Made by a program: the position numbers and the translations under genes
Shown here: positions 1 through 5,349 of the stretch, in pieces
Numbering within the stretch: position 1 is the first letter of the stretch
How the letters are laid out: every line of letters starts with the position of its first letter
The notes under the pieces: generated by a model
Seen by the model: the letters and a program-made list of their open reading frames with translations, nothing else
What the model was told of the DNA's origin: nothing
Database searches by the model: none
From: an uncultured Pseudorhodoferax sp.
Lineage (GTDB): Bacteria > Pseudomonadota > Gammaproteobacteria > Burkholderiales > Burkholderiaceae
Length of the DNA: 6,635 nucleotides
NCBI GenBank assembly: GCA_913776795.1
Contig: CAJYRH010000205.1
Location: forward strand, 1 to 6,635
Direction of reading: 5' to 3'

Positions 1-1
1 C

Positions 2-253
2 CAGCCGCCGCTGGCGATCTGGCATTTCGATTTCTACCGCTTCGACGACCCGCGCGAGTGGGAGGACGCGGGCTTTCGCGACATCTTCGCAAGCCCCGGC
101 CTCAAGCTTGCCGAATGGCCCGAGAAGGCCGGCGCGCTGCTGCCGCCCGCGGACCTCGCCATCACGATCACCGCCCGCGCCGACGAGGGCCGGGACGTGC
201 GGATCGCGGCCAGCACTCCGCGCGGCCTCGGGCTCCTGGAGAAATTCAAATGA
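2..253 (+). CDS. tsaE: TsaE, tRNA t6A biosynthesis ATPase, 3' part only
   Basis: This is the C-terminal 83 residues of TsaE; the 5' end, with the Walker A P-loop, lies outside the window. TsaE is the cytoplasmic ATPase that works with TsaB and TsaD (plus TsaC) to place threonylcarbamoyl on A37 of ANN-decoding tRNAs. The fragment shows the family's HFDFYR motif (fragment residues 8-13), the segment EDAGFRDIF (21-29), and LAEWPEKAG (36-44), which matches the conserved EWP block of E. coli YjeE. Reading continues in one frame to TGA at 251-253, so the end is intact. The stop overlaps an ATG at 250, and a good Shine-Dalgarno lies inside the last codons, so the downstream reading is probably co-transcribed and coupled. 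The family call is firm. The start and full length cannot be judged from this window. Confidence 0.93.
   Translation, partial: QPPLAIWHFDFYRFDDPREWEDAGFRDIFASPGLKLAEWPEKAGALLPPADLAITITARADEGRDVRIAASTPRGLGLLEKFK
238..242 (+). promoter_or_regulatory. Shine-Dalgarno GGAGA serving the ATG at 250
   Basis: GGAGA lies 7 nt before ATG 250 and inside the last codons of tsaE. It is the only good ribosome binding site in front of amiC, yet it serves an ATG in a different frame from the amiC start at 321. This mismatch is the reason to suspect a micro-ORF relay or a frameshift. Confidence 0.6.
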
Positions 254-324
254 TCCCCACGCTCATCGCTGCCTTCCGAGGGGACGCATCGGCGCCTTCG
301 CGCGGCCGGGCAGCGCCGACATGA
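250..324 (+). other. 24-codon micro-ORF bridging tsaE and amiC (or frameshifted amiC start)
   Basis: The frame starts at an ATG overlapping the tsaE stop (ATGA at 250-253) and ends at a TGA overlapping the amiC ATG (ATGA at 321-324). It has a properly spaced GGAGA. The peptide begins MIPTLIAAFRGD and resembles no family I know. Two readings fit. It may be a short coupling ORF that hands ribosomes from tsaE to amiC, whose own ATG has no purine-rich site upstream. Alternatively, a single-base indel may have separated an original longer AmiC N-terminus from its Tat motif, since AmiC proteins often carry a short extension before the twin arginines (E. coli AmiC has about nine residues). I cannot decide between these from one sequence. 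Confidence 0.35.
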
Positions 325-1748
325 AGCGCCGCCGCCTGCTCGGCCATGGCGCTTTGGTGCTGCTGCTGGGCGTGACCCACGCCGCGCGCGGCGCCGGCAT
401 CGTCGCCGTGCGCGTCTGGCCCGCGCCCGACTACTCGCGCGTGACCATCGAGTCCGACGTGCCGCTCACCACCCGGCAGATCTTCGTGGCCGATCCGCCG
501 CGCCTGGCCGTGGACATCGAGGGCATCGACCTGGATGCCGCGCTGCGCGAGCTTGTGGGCCGCGTGCGCCCGGACGACCCCAACATCGAGCGCATCCGTG
601 TCGGCCAGAACCAGCCCGGCGTGGTGCGGCTCGTGATCGACCTCAAGCGCCCCGCCGTGCCGCAGGTGTTCACGCTGAAACCGGTGGCGGCCTACCAGAA
701 CCGCCTGGTGCTGGACCTGTACCCCGCCGAGAAGGAAGACCCGCTGCAGGCTCTCATCGACGAGCGCCTGCGCGACGTGAACGCCGGCAAGGCCCCCACC
801 GCAGACCCGCTGGACGACCTGATCGCGCGCCACACCGGCCCCGGCAGCAGCGGCGGCCCCGAACTGCGCGAGTCGCCGCCCCCGGGTCAGGTCAAGCCCC
901 TGCCCGGCCCGGACAGCACGGCCCGCCCGCCCTCGCCCGAGTTGCCGCACGGCACACTGGCCGCCGCTCCCGACAAGGCCCCGCCCAGGCCGGCCAAGGC
1001 GCCCGTGCCACCACCGAGCCGCACCGACCGCCTCATCATCGTGGCGCTGGACCCGGGCCACGGCGGCGAGGACCCCGGCGCCATCGGCCCCAAGGGCACG
1101 CGCGAGAAGGACATCGTGCTGCGCGTGGCGCACAAGCTGCGCGAGCGCATCAACACGGCCAGCGTCAATGGCAACCCGATGCGGGCCTTCCTCACGCGCG
1201 ACGCAGATTTCTTCGTGCCGCTGCAGACGCGCGTGCAGAAAGCGCGCAACGTGCAGGCCGACCTGTTCATCAGCATCCACGCCGATGCCTTCACCACGCC
1301 GGCCGCCCGTGGCGCCAGCGTGTTCGCACTGAGCCAGCGCGGCGCCACGAGCACCGCTGCACGCTGGCTGGCCGACAAGGAGAACCAAGCCGACCTGATC
1401 GGCGGCGTCAACGTGCAGGCCAAGGACCAGCATGTGCAGCGCATGCTGCTGGACATGAGCACCACGGCGCAGATCAACGACAGCCTCAAGCTCGGCAGCG
1501 CCGTGCTCGGCGAGATCGGGGGAATGGCGCGCCTGCACAAGCCACGCGTGGAGCAGGCCGGCTTCGCCGTGCTCAAGGCGCCGGACATCCCCAGCGTGCT
1601 CGTGGAGACGGCCTTCATCAGCAACCCCGAGGAGGAGGCCAAGCTGCGCAGCGAGGCCTACCAGGACGATCTGGCCGATGCCATCATGCGCGGCATCCGC
1701 GCGTACTTTGCCAAGAACCCGCCTTTGGCCCGCAGCCGGACCGTCTGA
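321..1748 (+). CDS. amiC: N-acetylmuramoyl-L-alanine amidase AmiC, Tat-exported
   Basis: This 475-residue zinc amidase cleaves the bond between N-acetylmuramic acid and L-alanine in septal peptidoglycan in the periplasm, separating daughter cells. The N-terminus is KRRRLL followed by a hydrophobic stretch (residues 3-19), a twin-arginine signal like the RRRLLQG of E. coli AmiC, with cleavage near residues 24-25. An AMIN domain (about 26-130, starting IVAVRVWPAPDYSRVTIES) targets the septum. A Pro/Ala-rich linker (about 165-235) leads to the Amidase_3 domain (about 238-470). Zinc and catalytic residues are all present: H247 in DPGHGG, E262 in TREKD, H320 in FISIHADAF, and E429 in VLVETAFISNPEEE. 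The domain also keeps the regulatory-helix region expected of EnvC/NlpD-activated amidases. ATG 321 was chosen because it sits just before the Tat motif; in-frame upstream codons as far back as the end of tsaE offer no ATG, GTG or TTG. It has no visible Shine-Dalgarno, so expression probably depends on upstream translation. The family call is very secure; the exact N-terminus is less so. Confidence 0.93.
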   Translation: MKRRRLLGHGALVLLLGVTHAARGAGIVAVRVWPAPDYSRVTIESDVPLTTRQIFVADPPRLAVDIEGIDLDAALRELVGRVRPDDPNIERIRVGQNQPGVVRLVIDLKRPAVPQVFTLKPVAAYQNRLVLDLYPAEKEDPLQALIDERLRDVNAGKAPTADPLDDLIARHTGPGSSGGPELRESPPPGQVKPLPGPDSTARPPSPELPHGTLAAAPDKAPPRPAKAPVPPPSRTDRLIIVALDPGHGGEDPGAIGPKGTREKDIVLRVAHKLRERINTASVNGNPMRAFLTRDADFFVPLQTRVQKARNVQADLFISIHADAFTTPAARGASVFALSQRGATSTAARWLADKENQADLIGGVNVQAKDQHVQRMLLDMSTTAQINDSLKLGSAVLGEIGGMARLHKPRVEQAGFAVLKAPDIPSVLVETAFISNPEEEAKLRSEAYQDDLADAIMRGIRAYFAKNPPLARSRTV

Positions 1749-1804
1749 CGCGGCCTGACGCGCAACGGCGGCAGGCGCCTACAGGGCCGGTGTGCCGCCT
1801 CGCC

Positions 1805-1810
1805 TAGAGT
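1805..1810 (+). promoter_or_regulatory. Possible -10 element for the lipoprotein gene
   Basis: TAGAGT, preceded by CC, lies about 54 nt before the lipoprotein ATG in the 115-bp gap after amiC. It matches four of six bases of TATAAT. No convincing -35 box stands 17 nt upstream, which could fit a sigma-S type promoter (osmB of E. coli is stress-induced), but this is weak. A short GC hairpin at 1819-1835 follows without a T-run. Confidence 0.2.
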
Positions 1811-1863
1811 CGTGGGACGGGCCCGGTTCGGGCTCGCCATCACAACAGCATGACGAGGTACAC

Positions 1864-2082
1864 ATGATCAAGACCATCCTGGCCGTCACGGCAGCTTCCG
1901 TCATCGGCCTGACGGGCTGCGCATCCAACCCAACGAGCGCGCAGGTCGGTACCGGTGTGGGCGCGGTTGCGGGCGGCGTCGTCGGCAACGCCGTCTTCGG
2001 CAGCACGCTGGGCACCGTGGGCGGCGCGGCCGCCGGCGCGCTGGTCGGCAATGAAGTGGGCAAGCGGCGCGAAAACCGCTGA
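1864..2082 (+). CDS. OsmB-like glycine-zipper lipoprotein
   Basis: This 72-residue protein has a lipoprotein signal: charged MIK, a hydrophobic core, and the lipobox LTGC with the lipidated cysteine at residue 19. Serine, not aspartate, follows two residues later, which suits outer-membrane sorting. From about residue 29 a glycine-zipper domain runs to GNEVGK (62-67), with glycine or alanine roughly every fourth residue; such segments pack as a paired membrane helix. The block GSTLGTVGGAAAG is nearly identical to GSTLGTLGGAAVG of E. coli OsmB, recalled from memory, and OsmB is also 72 residues. OsmB is an osmotically induced envelope lipoprotein of unclear mechanism. A GAGG 5 nt before ATG 1864 fixes the start. 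The gene ends in a charged KRRENR tail and is followed by a terminator, so it is probably a single transcription unit or the end of the tsaE-amiC unit. Confidence 0.88.
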   Translation: MIKTILAVTAASVIGLTGCASNPTSAQVGTGVGAVAGGVVGNAVFGSTLGTVGGAAAGALVGNEVGKRRENR

Positions 2083-2102
2083 GCGAGCCACGCTCCGCAC
2101 AG

Positions 2103-2129
2103 AGGGCCCTTCGGGGCCCTTCCGCTTTT
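2103..2129 (+). terminator. Intrinsic terminator after the lipoprotein gene
   Basis: AGGGCCC (2103-2109), a TTCG tetraloop, then GGGCCCT (2114-2120) form a perfect 7-bp stem closed by a very stable loop, followed shortly by TTTT at 2126-2129. It lies 20 nt after the lipoprotein stop. In the opposite direction the stem is the same but no T-tract follows, so it is directional. A second small inverted repeat, CCTGGG/CCCAGG (2136-2150), lies between it and the converging gene and also lacks a T-run. Confidence 0.85.
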
Positions 2130-2155
2130 GACACCCCTGGGGTACCCAGGACTTC

Positions 2156-2416
2156 TCAGGAACCTTCCTGGGGAAGCTTGGCAGACTGGCACTGGATCGC
2201 ACCACCGGCCATGTGGCAGGCAATGGCGCGTCCGCTGGACGGGTCGTGGAACCAGGCCGTGCTGCCGTTGCCGCTGGCTGAAACGCCGACGGGCTGGTAG
2301 CTCGGGTTGGCACGCATCTGCGAGTGGGCGCCGGGGGCCAGAACGGCGCCCAGGGCGATGGCCGAAACGACCGCCAGGACGGCGGCAGGAAAGCGAGGGC
2401 GGGACAGGCGGATCAT
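2156..2416 (-). CDS. Small exported protein of unknown function
   Basis: This 86-residue protein carries a typical Sec signal peptide: MIRLSRPRF, a hydrophobic run AAVLAVVSAIALGAVL, and likely cleavage after AHS (residue 32). The mature part is about 54 residues, with the segments RANPSYQPVGVSASGNGST and AWFHDPSSGRAIAC, and two cysteines (C67, C76) that could form a disulfide in the periplasm. I recall similar small proteins with an AWFH.PSSGRA.AC motif in Burkholderiales, but none has a function I know. The start at 2416 is set by a perfect AAGGAG 7 nt upstream; in-frame ATGs 11-12 codons earlier lack such a site and would spoil the signal peptide. It lies 70 nt downstream of dedA on the same strand, so it may share the dedA transcript. 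It converges with the lipoprotein gene. It is a real gene by signal peptide, ribosome site and clean ends; its function is unknown. Confidence 0.8.
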   Translation of the reverse strand: MIRLSRPRFPAAVLAVVSAIALGAVLAPGAHSQMRANPSYQPVGVSASGNGSTAWFHDPSSGRAIACHMAGGAIQCQSAKLPQEGS

Positions 2417-2423
2417 GCAGGGG

Positions 2424-2429
2424 CTCCTT
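2424..2429 (-). promoter_or_regulatory. Shine-Dalgarno AAGGAG of the small exported protein
   Basis: On the minus strand AAGGAG stands 7 nt before the ATG whose first base is 2416. It decides this start over the in-frame ATG pair further upstream. It is the strongest ribosome site of any gene in the window. Confidence 0.8.
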
Positions 2430-2486
2430 GGCAACGAAACCCGCATCATGGCCCAGCGCAGCCGCGACTGCAGTGACAAGCGGTTC

Positions 2487-3155
2487 TCAGGAGGTCGCAG
2501 CGCCTGCAGCGTCGCGCTCTGCCTGCCGCTTGGCCTTCCACGCGCCATAGATGGCGATCAGCCCGGGAACGAAGATCATGGCCCAGATGATCTTGTCCAG
2601 GTTGGCCTTCACCCAGGGCAGGCCGCCCAGGAAATAGCCCGCGGTACAGATGCCCAGGACCCAGATCAGTGCCCCGGCCACGTTGTACGCCGTGAACTTG
2701 GACCGGCTCATCTCGGCCACCCCGGCCACGAAGGGGGCAAAGGTCCGGATGAAAGGCATGAAGCGCGCCAGGATGATGGTCACCCCACCGTAGCGCTCGT
2801 AGAACGCGTGGGCCTGATCGAACGCCTTCTTGTTGAAAAAGCGCGAGTCCTCCCACTGGAACACCTTGGGCCCGAAGTACCGGCCGATGCTGTAGTTGCA
2901 TTGGTCGCCCAGGATGGCCGCCACGATCAGCACCGCCATCGCCATCGGCAGGCTCATGAGGCCCAGGCCGCACAGGGCCCCCACCACGAACAGCAGCGAA
3001 TCACCCGGCAGAAAGGGCATGACCACCACGCCGGTCTCGACGAAGACGATGAGGAACAGCAGCACGTAGACCCAGGTGCCGTAATTGCGCACGAAGGCTT
3101 CCAGGTGGGCGTCCACATGCAGGATGAAGTCGATCAGAAAGCTCACCAGTTCCAT
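2487..3155 (-). CDS. dedA: DedA family inner-membrane protein
   Basis: This 222-residue polytopic protein aligns from its first residue with E. coli DedA (about 219 residues, recalled start MDLIYFLIDFILH; here MELVSFLIDFILH). It has the SNARE-associated/VTT-domain signature of the family: an acidic residue and re-entrant loop in FVETGVVVMPFLPGDSLLF (E40, D52), and ILARFMPFIRTFAPFVAG (about 128-145, with R131 and R137). These correspond to residues essential in E. coli YqjA/YghB. Hydrophobic segments lie at about 28-62, 70-85, 140-148, 157-180 and 188-206, and the tail is basic. DedA proteins support envelope integrity, proton-motive-force maintenance and polymyxin resistance; members (UptA in Gram-positives) are reported to recycle undecaprenyl phosphate. 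Which substrate this one moves is not shown here. No Shine-Dalgarno precedes the ATG. A GATAAT box 8 nt upstream suggests a very short leader. The small exported-protein gene follows after 70 nt. Confidence 0.93.
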   Translation of the reverse strand: MELVSFLIDFILHVDAHLEAFVRNYGTWVYVLLFLIVFVETGVVVMPFLPGDSLLFVVGALCGLGLMSLPMAMAVLIVAAILGDQCNYSIGRYFGPKVFQWEDSRFFNKKAFDQAHAFYERYGGVTIILARFMPFIRTFAPFVAGVAEMSRSKFTAYNVAGALIWVLGICTAGYFLGGLPWVKANLDKIIWAMIFVPGLIAIYGAWKAKRQAERDAAGAATS

Positions 3156-3163
3156 GGCGCGGC

Positions 3164-3169
3164 ATTATC
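3164..3169 (-). promoter_or_regulatory. Possible -10 box of dedA, implying a near-leaderless mRNA
   Basis: GATAAT (five of six bases of TATAAT) on the minus strand ends 8 nt before the dedA ATG. Usual spacing would place the start of transcription about 2 nt before the ATG, which fits the absence of any ribosome binding site. No recognisable -35 hexamer is found at 16-18 nt, so the call is weak. Confidence 0.28.
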
Positions 3170-3255
3170 GCGGGCCGCCGCAGGCCACCGCACGAGAGGC
3201 CCGGGGCGGTAGGGATTTGCGCCCGCGCCGTCAGGAGGTGCGTGGTGCGGCGCAT

Positions 3256-3284
3256 TTGCTAGCATCGGCCCGCCCTGGTACAGG
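3256..3284 (+). promoter_or_regulatory. Candidate promoter of the zinc-ribbon/mutL unit
   Basis: Two overlapping readings are possible. TTGCTA (3256-3261) and TACAGG (3279-3284) are separated by exactly 17 nt but match the -35/-10 consensus at only four and three bases. Alternatively, TAGCAT (3260-3265) may itself be a -10 (four of six) without a clear -35. Either would start transcription some 50-70 nt before the TTG start codon. The 188-bp gap between divergent dedA and this unit must hold promoters for both directions, which is the main support. Confidence 0.25.
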
Positions 3285-3343
3285 CCGGCCCCGGCCACCC
3301 CTGCTGCCACATTGCGGCATCCGTCCATCCCGCTGTTTCCCAT

Positions 3344-4225
3344 TTGTCCAACACCTGCCCTGCATGCGGCACCGCAAACCGGCCCATCGCCAGGTTTTGC
3401 AGGAAGTGCGCCACCCCCCTGGAGCCGGCCGGGCCGACCGTCGGCATGGCTGCGCCCTCACCGGCGGCTGCGTCCACTGCGACGGTCCGGATCGATTGCA
3501 CTGCATGCGGCAAGCCGAACCGGGCCGGCGCGCTCTTCTGTCGCAGCTGCGGCCAGGCTTTCGACAGCGCGGCCGCGCAGCCCGTCACACCACGGCTGCG
3601 CCAGCCCGACCTGCGCGATGCGCCAGCGGTGCCACCGGCGGCCGCCGCTCCGCAAGAGCAGCCCACTGCGCGCCCGCGTCCATTCACCACGTTGCTGCTG
3701 CTGTTGATCGTGCTGGTGGCCGCGGTGTTGTGGTGGCAACGCGGTACGGCGACATCGCCTCTGGAACCGGTCCCTGCACCGGCCGGGCAGGCGGTGGGTG
3801 GGGCGCCGCAGCCACCGACCTCGGCGGCCGCATCCGAGCGGCAGGCCGAGCAGACGCCGTCGCCGCAGACCGCTGCAGCGCCCGCGCCTGCGGGTCCGCA
3901 GGAAACGCTCGACCAGACCACGGCCGCCAAGCCGGCGTCCGACGGCCCGGCGGTGGCGCCCGCGCTGCCCATCGAAGCGGCGGCCCCGGCGGCGCCGCCG
4001 GCAGCGCGGGTGACGCGGCCGCAGCGCCAGAACGCCGCGCCAGTGGCCGAGCGCAGCCCGGAATCCGTGTGTGCCGAAAGCAGTGGCGGCGTTCCGCCCT
4101 CGCTGTGCATCGGCGTGCAGTGCTTCAAATCCGAGTTCCGCCGGCATCCGACCTGCATGCGGCTGGAAAATGAGGCCCGCGAGCGTCGCCAGCGCGAGAT
4201 CGACCAGGGCCTGGTCGGCGGCTAG
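3344..4225 (+). CDS. Zinc-ribbon, single-TM protein with periplasmic Cys-rich tail
   Basis: This 293-residue protein has unknown function. It opens with two zinc ribbons: CPAC...CRKC (C5, C8, C19, C22) and CTAC...CRSC (C52, C55, C66, C69). A basic stretch (TARPRP) precedes one membrane helix (about 114-131), so the ribbons should face the cytoplasm and the rest the periplasm. A long low-complexity Ala/Pro/Gln linker (about 138-238) leads to a compact tail with four cysteines (C243, C255, C260, C271) and the pattern CIGVQCFKSEFRRHPTCMRL, then a charged helix. I recall similar cysteine tails (C..C....HP.C..L) at the ends of other Burkholderiales membrane proteins, but this is unverified. The TTG start at 3344 is chosen because it directly precedes the first ribbon; the first in-frame ATG (3446) would remove it. 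No Shine-Dalgarno is visible. The gene is followed after 38 nt by another zinc-ribbon membrane gene, then mutL. A role as sensor or scaffold is only conjecture. Confidence 0.82.
   Translation: MSNTCPACGTANRPIARFCRKCATPLEPAGPTVGMAAPSPAAASTATVRIDCTACGKPNRAGALFCRSCGQAFDSAAAQPVTPRLRQPDLRDAPAVPPAAAAPQEQPTARPRPFTTLLLLLIVLVAAVLWWQRGTATSPLEPVPAPAGQAVGGAPQPPTSAAASERQAEQTPSPQTAAAPAPAGPQETLDQTTAAKPASDGPAVAPALPIEAAAPAAPPAARVTRPQRQNAAPVAERSPESVCAESSGGVPPSLCIGVQCFKSEFRRHPTCMRLENEARERRQREIDQGLVGG
3957..4012 (+). repeat. Strong inverted repeat inside the linker coding region
   Basis: Arms 3957-3969 and 4000-4012 pair over 13 bp (12 Watson-Crick and one G-T). Inside them GGCGGC (3979-3984) pairs with GCCGCC (3994-3999). 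The inner part also contains a perfect 16-bp palindrome, CCGGCGGCGCCGCCGG (3986-4001). It lies in codons for the Ala/Pro-rich linker, where codon choice is free to build such structure. Confidence 0.7.
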
Positions 4226-4248
4226 CCGACAGCGCCCCAGCAACCACC

Positions 4249-4254
4249 AGGAGA
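4249..4254 (+). promoter_or_regulatory. Shine-Dalgarno AGGAGA fixing a GTG start
   Basis: AGGAGA lies 9 nt before the GTG at 4264, in the 38-nt gap between the two zinc-ribbon genes. The next in-frame ATG (4318) has no comparable site, so GTG is preferred. Confidence 0.7.
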
Positions 4255-4263
4255 ACTTCGCCC

Positions 4264-5349
4264 GTGCTTTCCCAACAGATCAAGGACAGCAGCAGTCTCG
4301 TCGACAGCATCGACGCCATGCGCAACTGGCGCGCGCTCGTGCTGCTGCTGGTGACGCTGGTGGCCGGCGCGACGGTCATGGGACTGGGTACGCTGCTGGC
4401 CAGCCTCAGCTACTTCTTCGTGGCGCTGTTCGCCGTGGCCGCCTATGCGGTGCTGTTCTACGGCGTCAACGCCGCTGGCGTGATGCTGATGGACGAAGCC
4501 CACGGCCAGCGGTCTCGCTCCATCGTCGACGCCATCTCGCACTCCCTTACCCACTCGCACCGCCTGCTGCTGGTGTACCTGTGGATCGCCGCGCTCTACC
4601 TGGCCGGCGTGCTGGTCCTGATGGTGGTGGTCTTTCTGTGCAAGCTGCCGCTGCTGGGGCCGCTGCTGTACGCCTTCGTGTTCCCGGTGGCCGTCGTGCT
4701 GACCGGCCTGGCGCTGTTCGCGTTGCCCATGGTGGTGTTCCCGCTGTCGGCACCCTCGGTGTGGAATGGCGCCACGGCCATGGAGTGCGTGAGCCAGCTC
4801 ATCGCCATCGCACGGCGCCGCCTCGGCATGGTGCTGCTGCTGATGCTGGTGGTCTCGTTCATCGCAGCGCTGATCGGCCTGCTGCTCGCCACCATCCTGT
4901 TCGGCGGCGTGGCCATCACGGCCGGCATCTCCGCCCCGATCCTGGGCAACATGGACATGGGCAACTTCGGCATGGGCAGCGGCGGCGCGCATGCCTCGGC
5001 CGCCGGCTTTGGCAGCGGCGTGCTGTTCGCGGCCGCCTGCACGTTGCCGGGCCTGGTCTACCTGCGCGGCGTGAGCAGCGTCTACCTGCGCGCACTCGAC
5101 GGCCTGGACCTGGCGGCCGAGCAGGCCCACGTGGACGCCCACCTGGCCTACGCCGTGGACAAGGCCCGCGGCATGCAGGAGCAGGCCCAGGCGCGCGCCC
5201 AGCGCGTGGCCGAACGCGCACGCGCCGCGGCCGCCAGCGCAGCCCAGCCAGCCGAGCCGCCGGGGCCGCCGCCGACCTGCCCTGGCTGCGGCACCAACGT
5301 GCGTGCCAGCGACACCCAGTGCGCCGCCTGCGGCCACCCCTTGAAATGA
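4264..5349 (+). CDS. Polytopic membrane protein with C-terminal zinc ribbon
   Basis: This 361-residue protein belongs to no family I can name. Hydrophobic segments lie at about 23-47, 50-74, 101-125, 131-160, 187-222 and 252-268, giving roughly six membrane helices. A Gly/Met-rich loop (GNMDMGNFGMGSGG, 228-241) separates the last two. After the membrane part come a long Ala/Glu/Arg helix (about 296-328, likely coiled coil), a Pro-rich hinge (EPPGPPP), and a single zinc ribbon CPGC...CAAC (C339, C342, C353, C356) ending two turns later. The ribbon is probably cytoplasmic. The core resembles bacterial membrane proteins in which a helical bundle carries a terminal zinc ribbon, but I cannot assign a reaction. 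GTG 4264 is supported by AGGAGA. It follows another zinc-ribbon membrane gene by 38 nt, and its stop overlaps the mutL start (ATGA), so the three are likely one operon. The two ribbon proteins may form a complex; this is inference from adjacency and shared modules. Confidence 0.85.
   Translation: MLSQQIKDSSSLVDSIDAMRNWRALVLLLVTLVAGATVMGLGTLLASLSYFFVALFAVAAYAVLFYGVNAAGVMLMDEAHGQRSRSIVDAISHSLTHSHRLLLVYLWIAALYLAGVLVLMVVVFLCKLPLLGPLLYAFVFPVAVVLTGLALFALPMVVFPLSAPSVWNGATAMECVSQLIAIARRRLGMVLLLMLVVSFIAALIGLLLATILFGGVAITAGISAPILGNMDMGNFGMGSGGAHASAAGFGSGVLFAAACTLPGLVYLRGVSSVYLRALDGLDLAAEQAHVDAHLAYAVDKARGMQEQAQARAQRVAERARAAAASAAQPAEPPGPPPTCPGCGTNVRASDTQCAACGHPLK

Noticed and set aside
108..320. Longer in-frame amiC start upstream, overlapping tsaE
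   Set aside because: It would put about 71 residues of tsaE out-of-frame sequence before the Tat signal, burying it, and has no homology to AmiC N-termini.
246..1538. Long open frame on the minus strand opposite amiC
   Set aside because: The translation is His/Ala/Gly-rich nonsense without domains and lies antisense to a gene with intact catalytic residues; such shadows are expected in GC-rich DNA.
1819..1835. Hairpin between amiC and the lipoprotein gene as a terminator
   Set aside because: The stem is only 5-7 bp with a 3-nt loop, and no T-tract follows.
2136..2150. Inverted repeat CCTGGG/CCCAGG as terminator of the minus-strand gene
   Set aside because: In the minus direction the stem is followed by GGTGTCAAAAG, with no T-run. 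It may contribute to convergent termination but cannot be called.
2474..2479. TTGTCA on the minus strand as a -35 box for the small exported gene
   Set aside because: No -10-like hexamer occurs at 16-18 nt downstream, so co-transcription with dedA is at least as likely.
2307..3212. Plus-strand open frame opposite dedA
   Set aside because: The composition is His/Gln/Asp-rich and unlike real proteins; DedA on the other strand has full family motifs.
3259..4158. Minus-strand open frame opposite the zinc-ribbon gene, and a plus-strand frame at 3085-4173
   Set aside because: Neither shows domains or ribosome sites. The 3344-4225 frame has ordered zinc ribbons, a TM helix and a conserved-looking tail.
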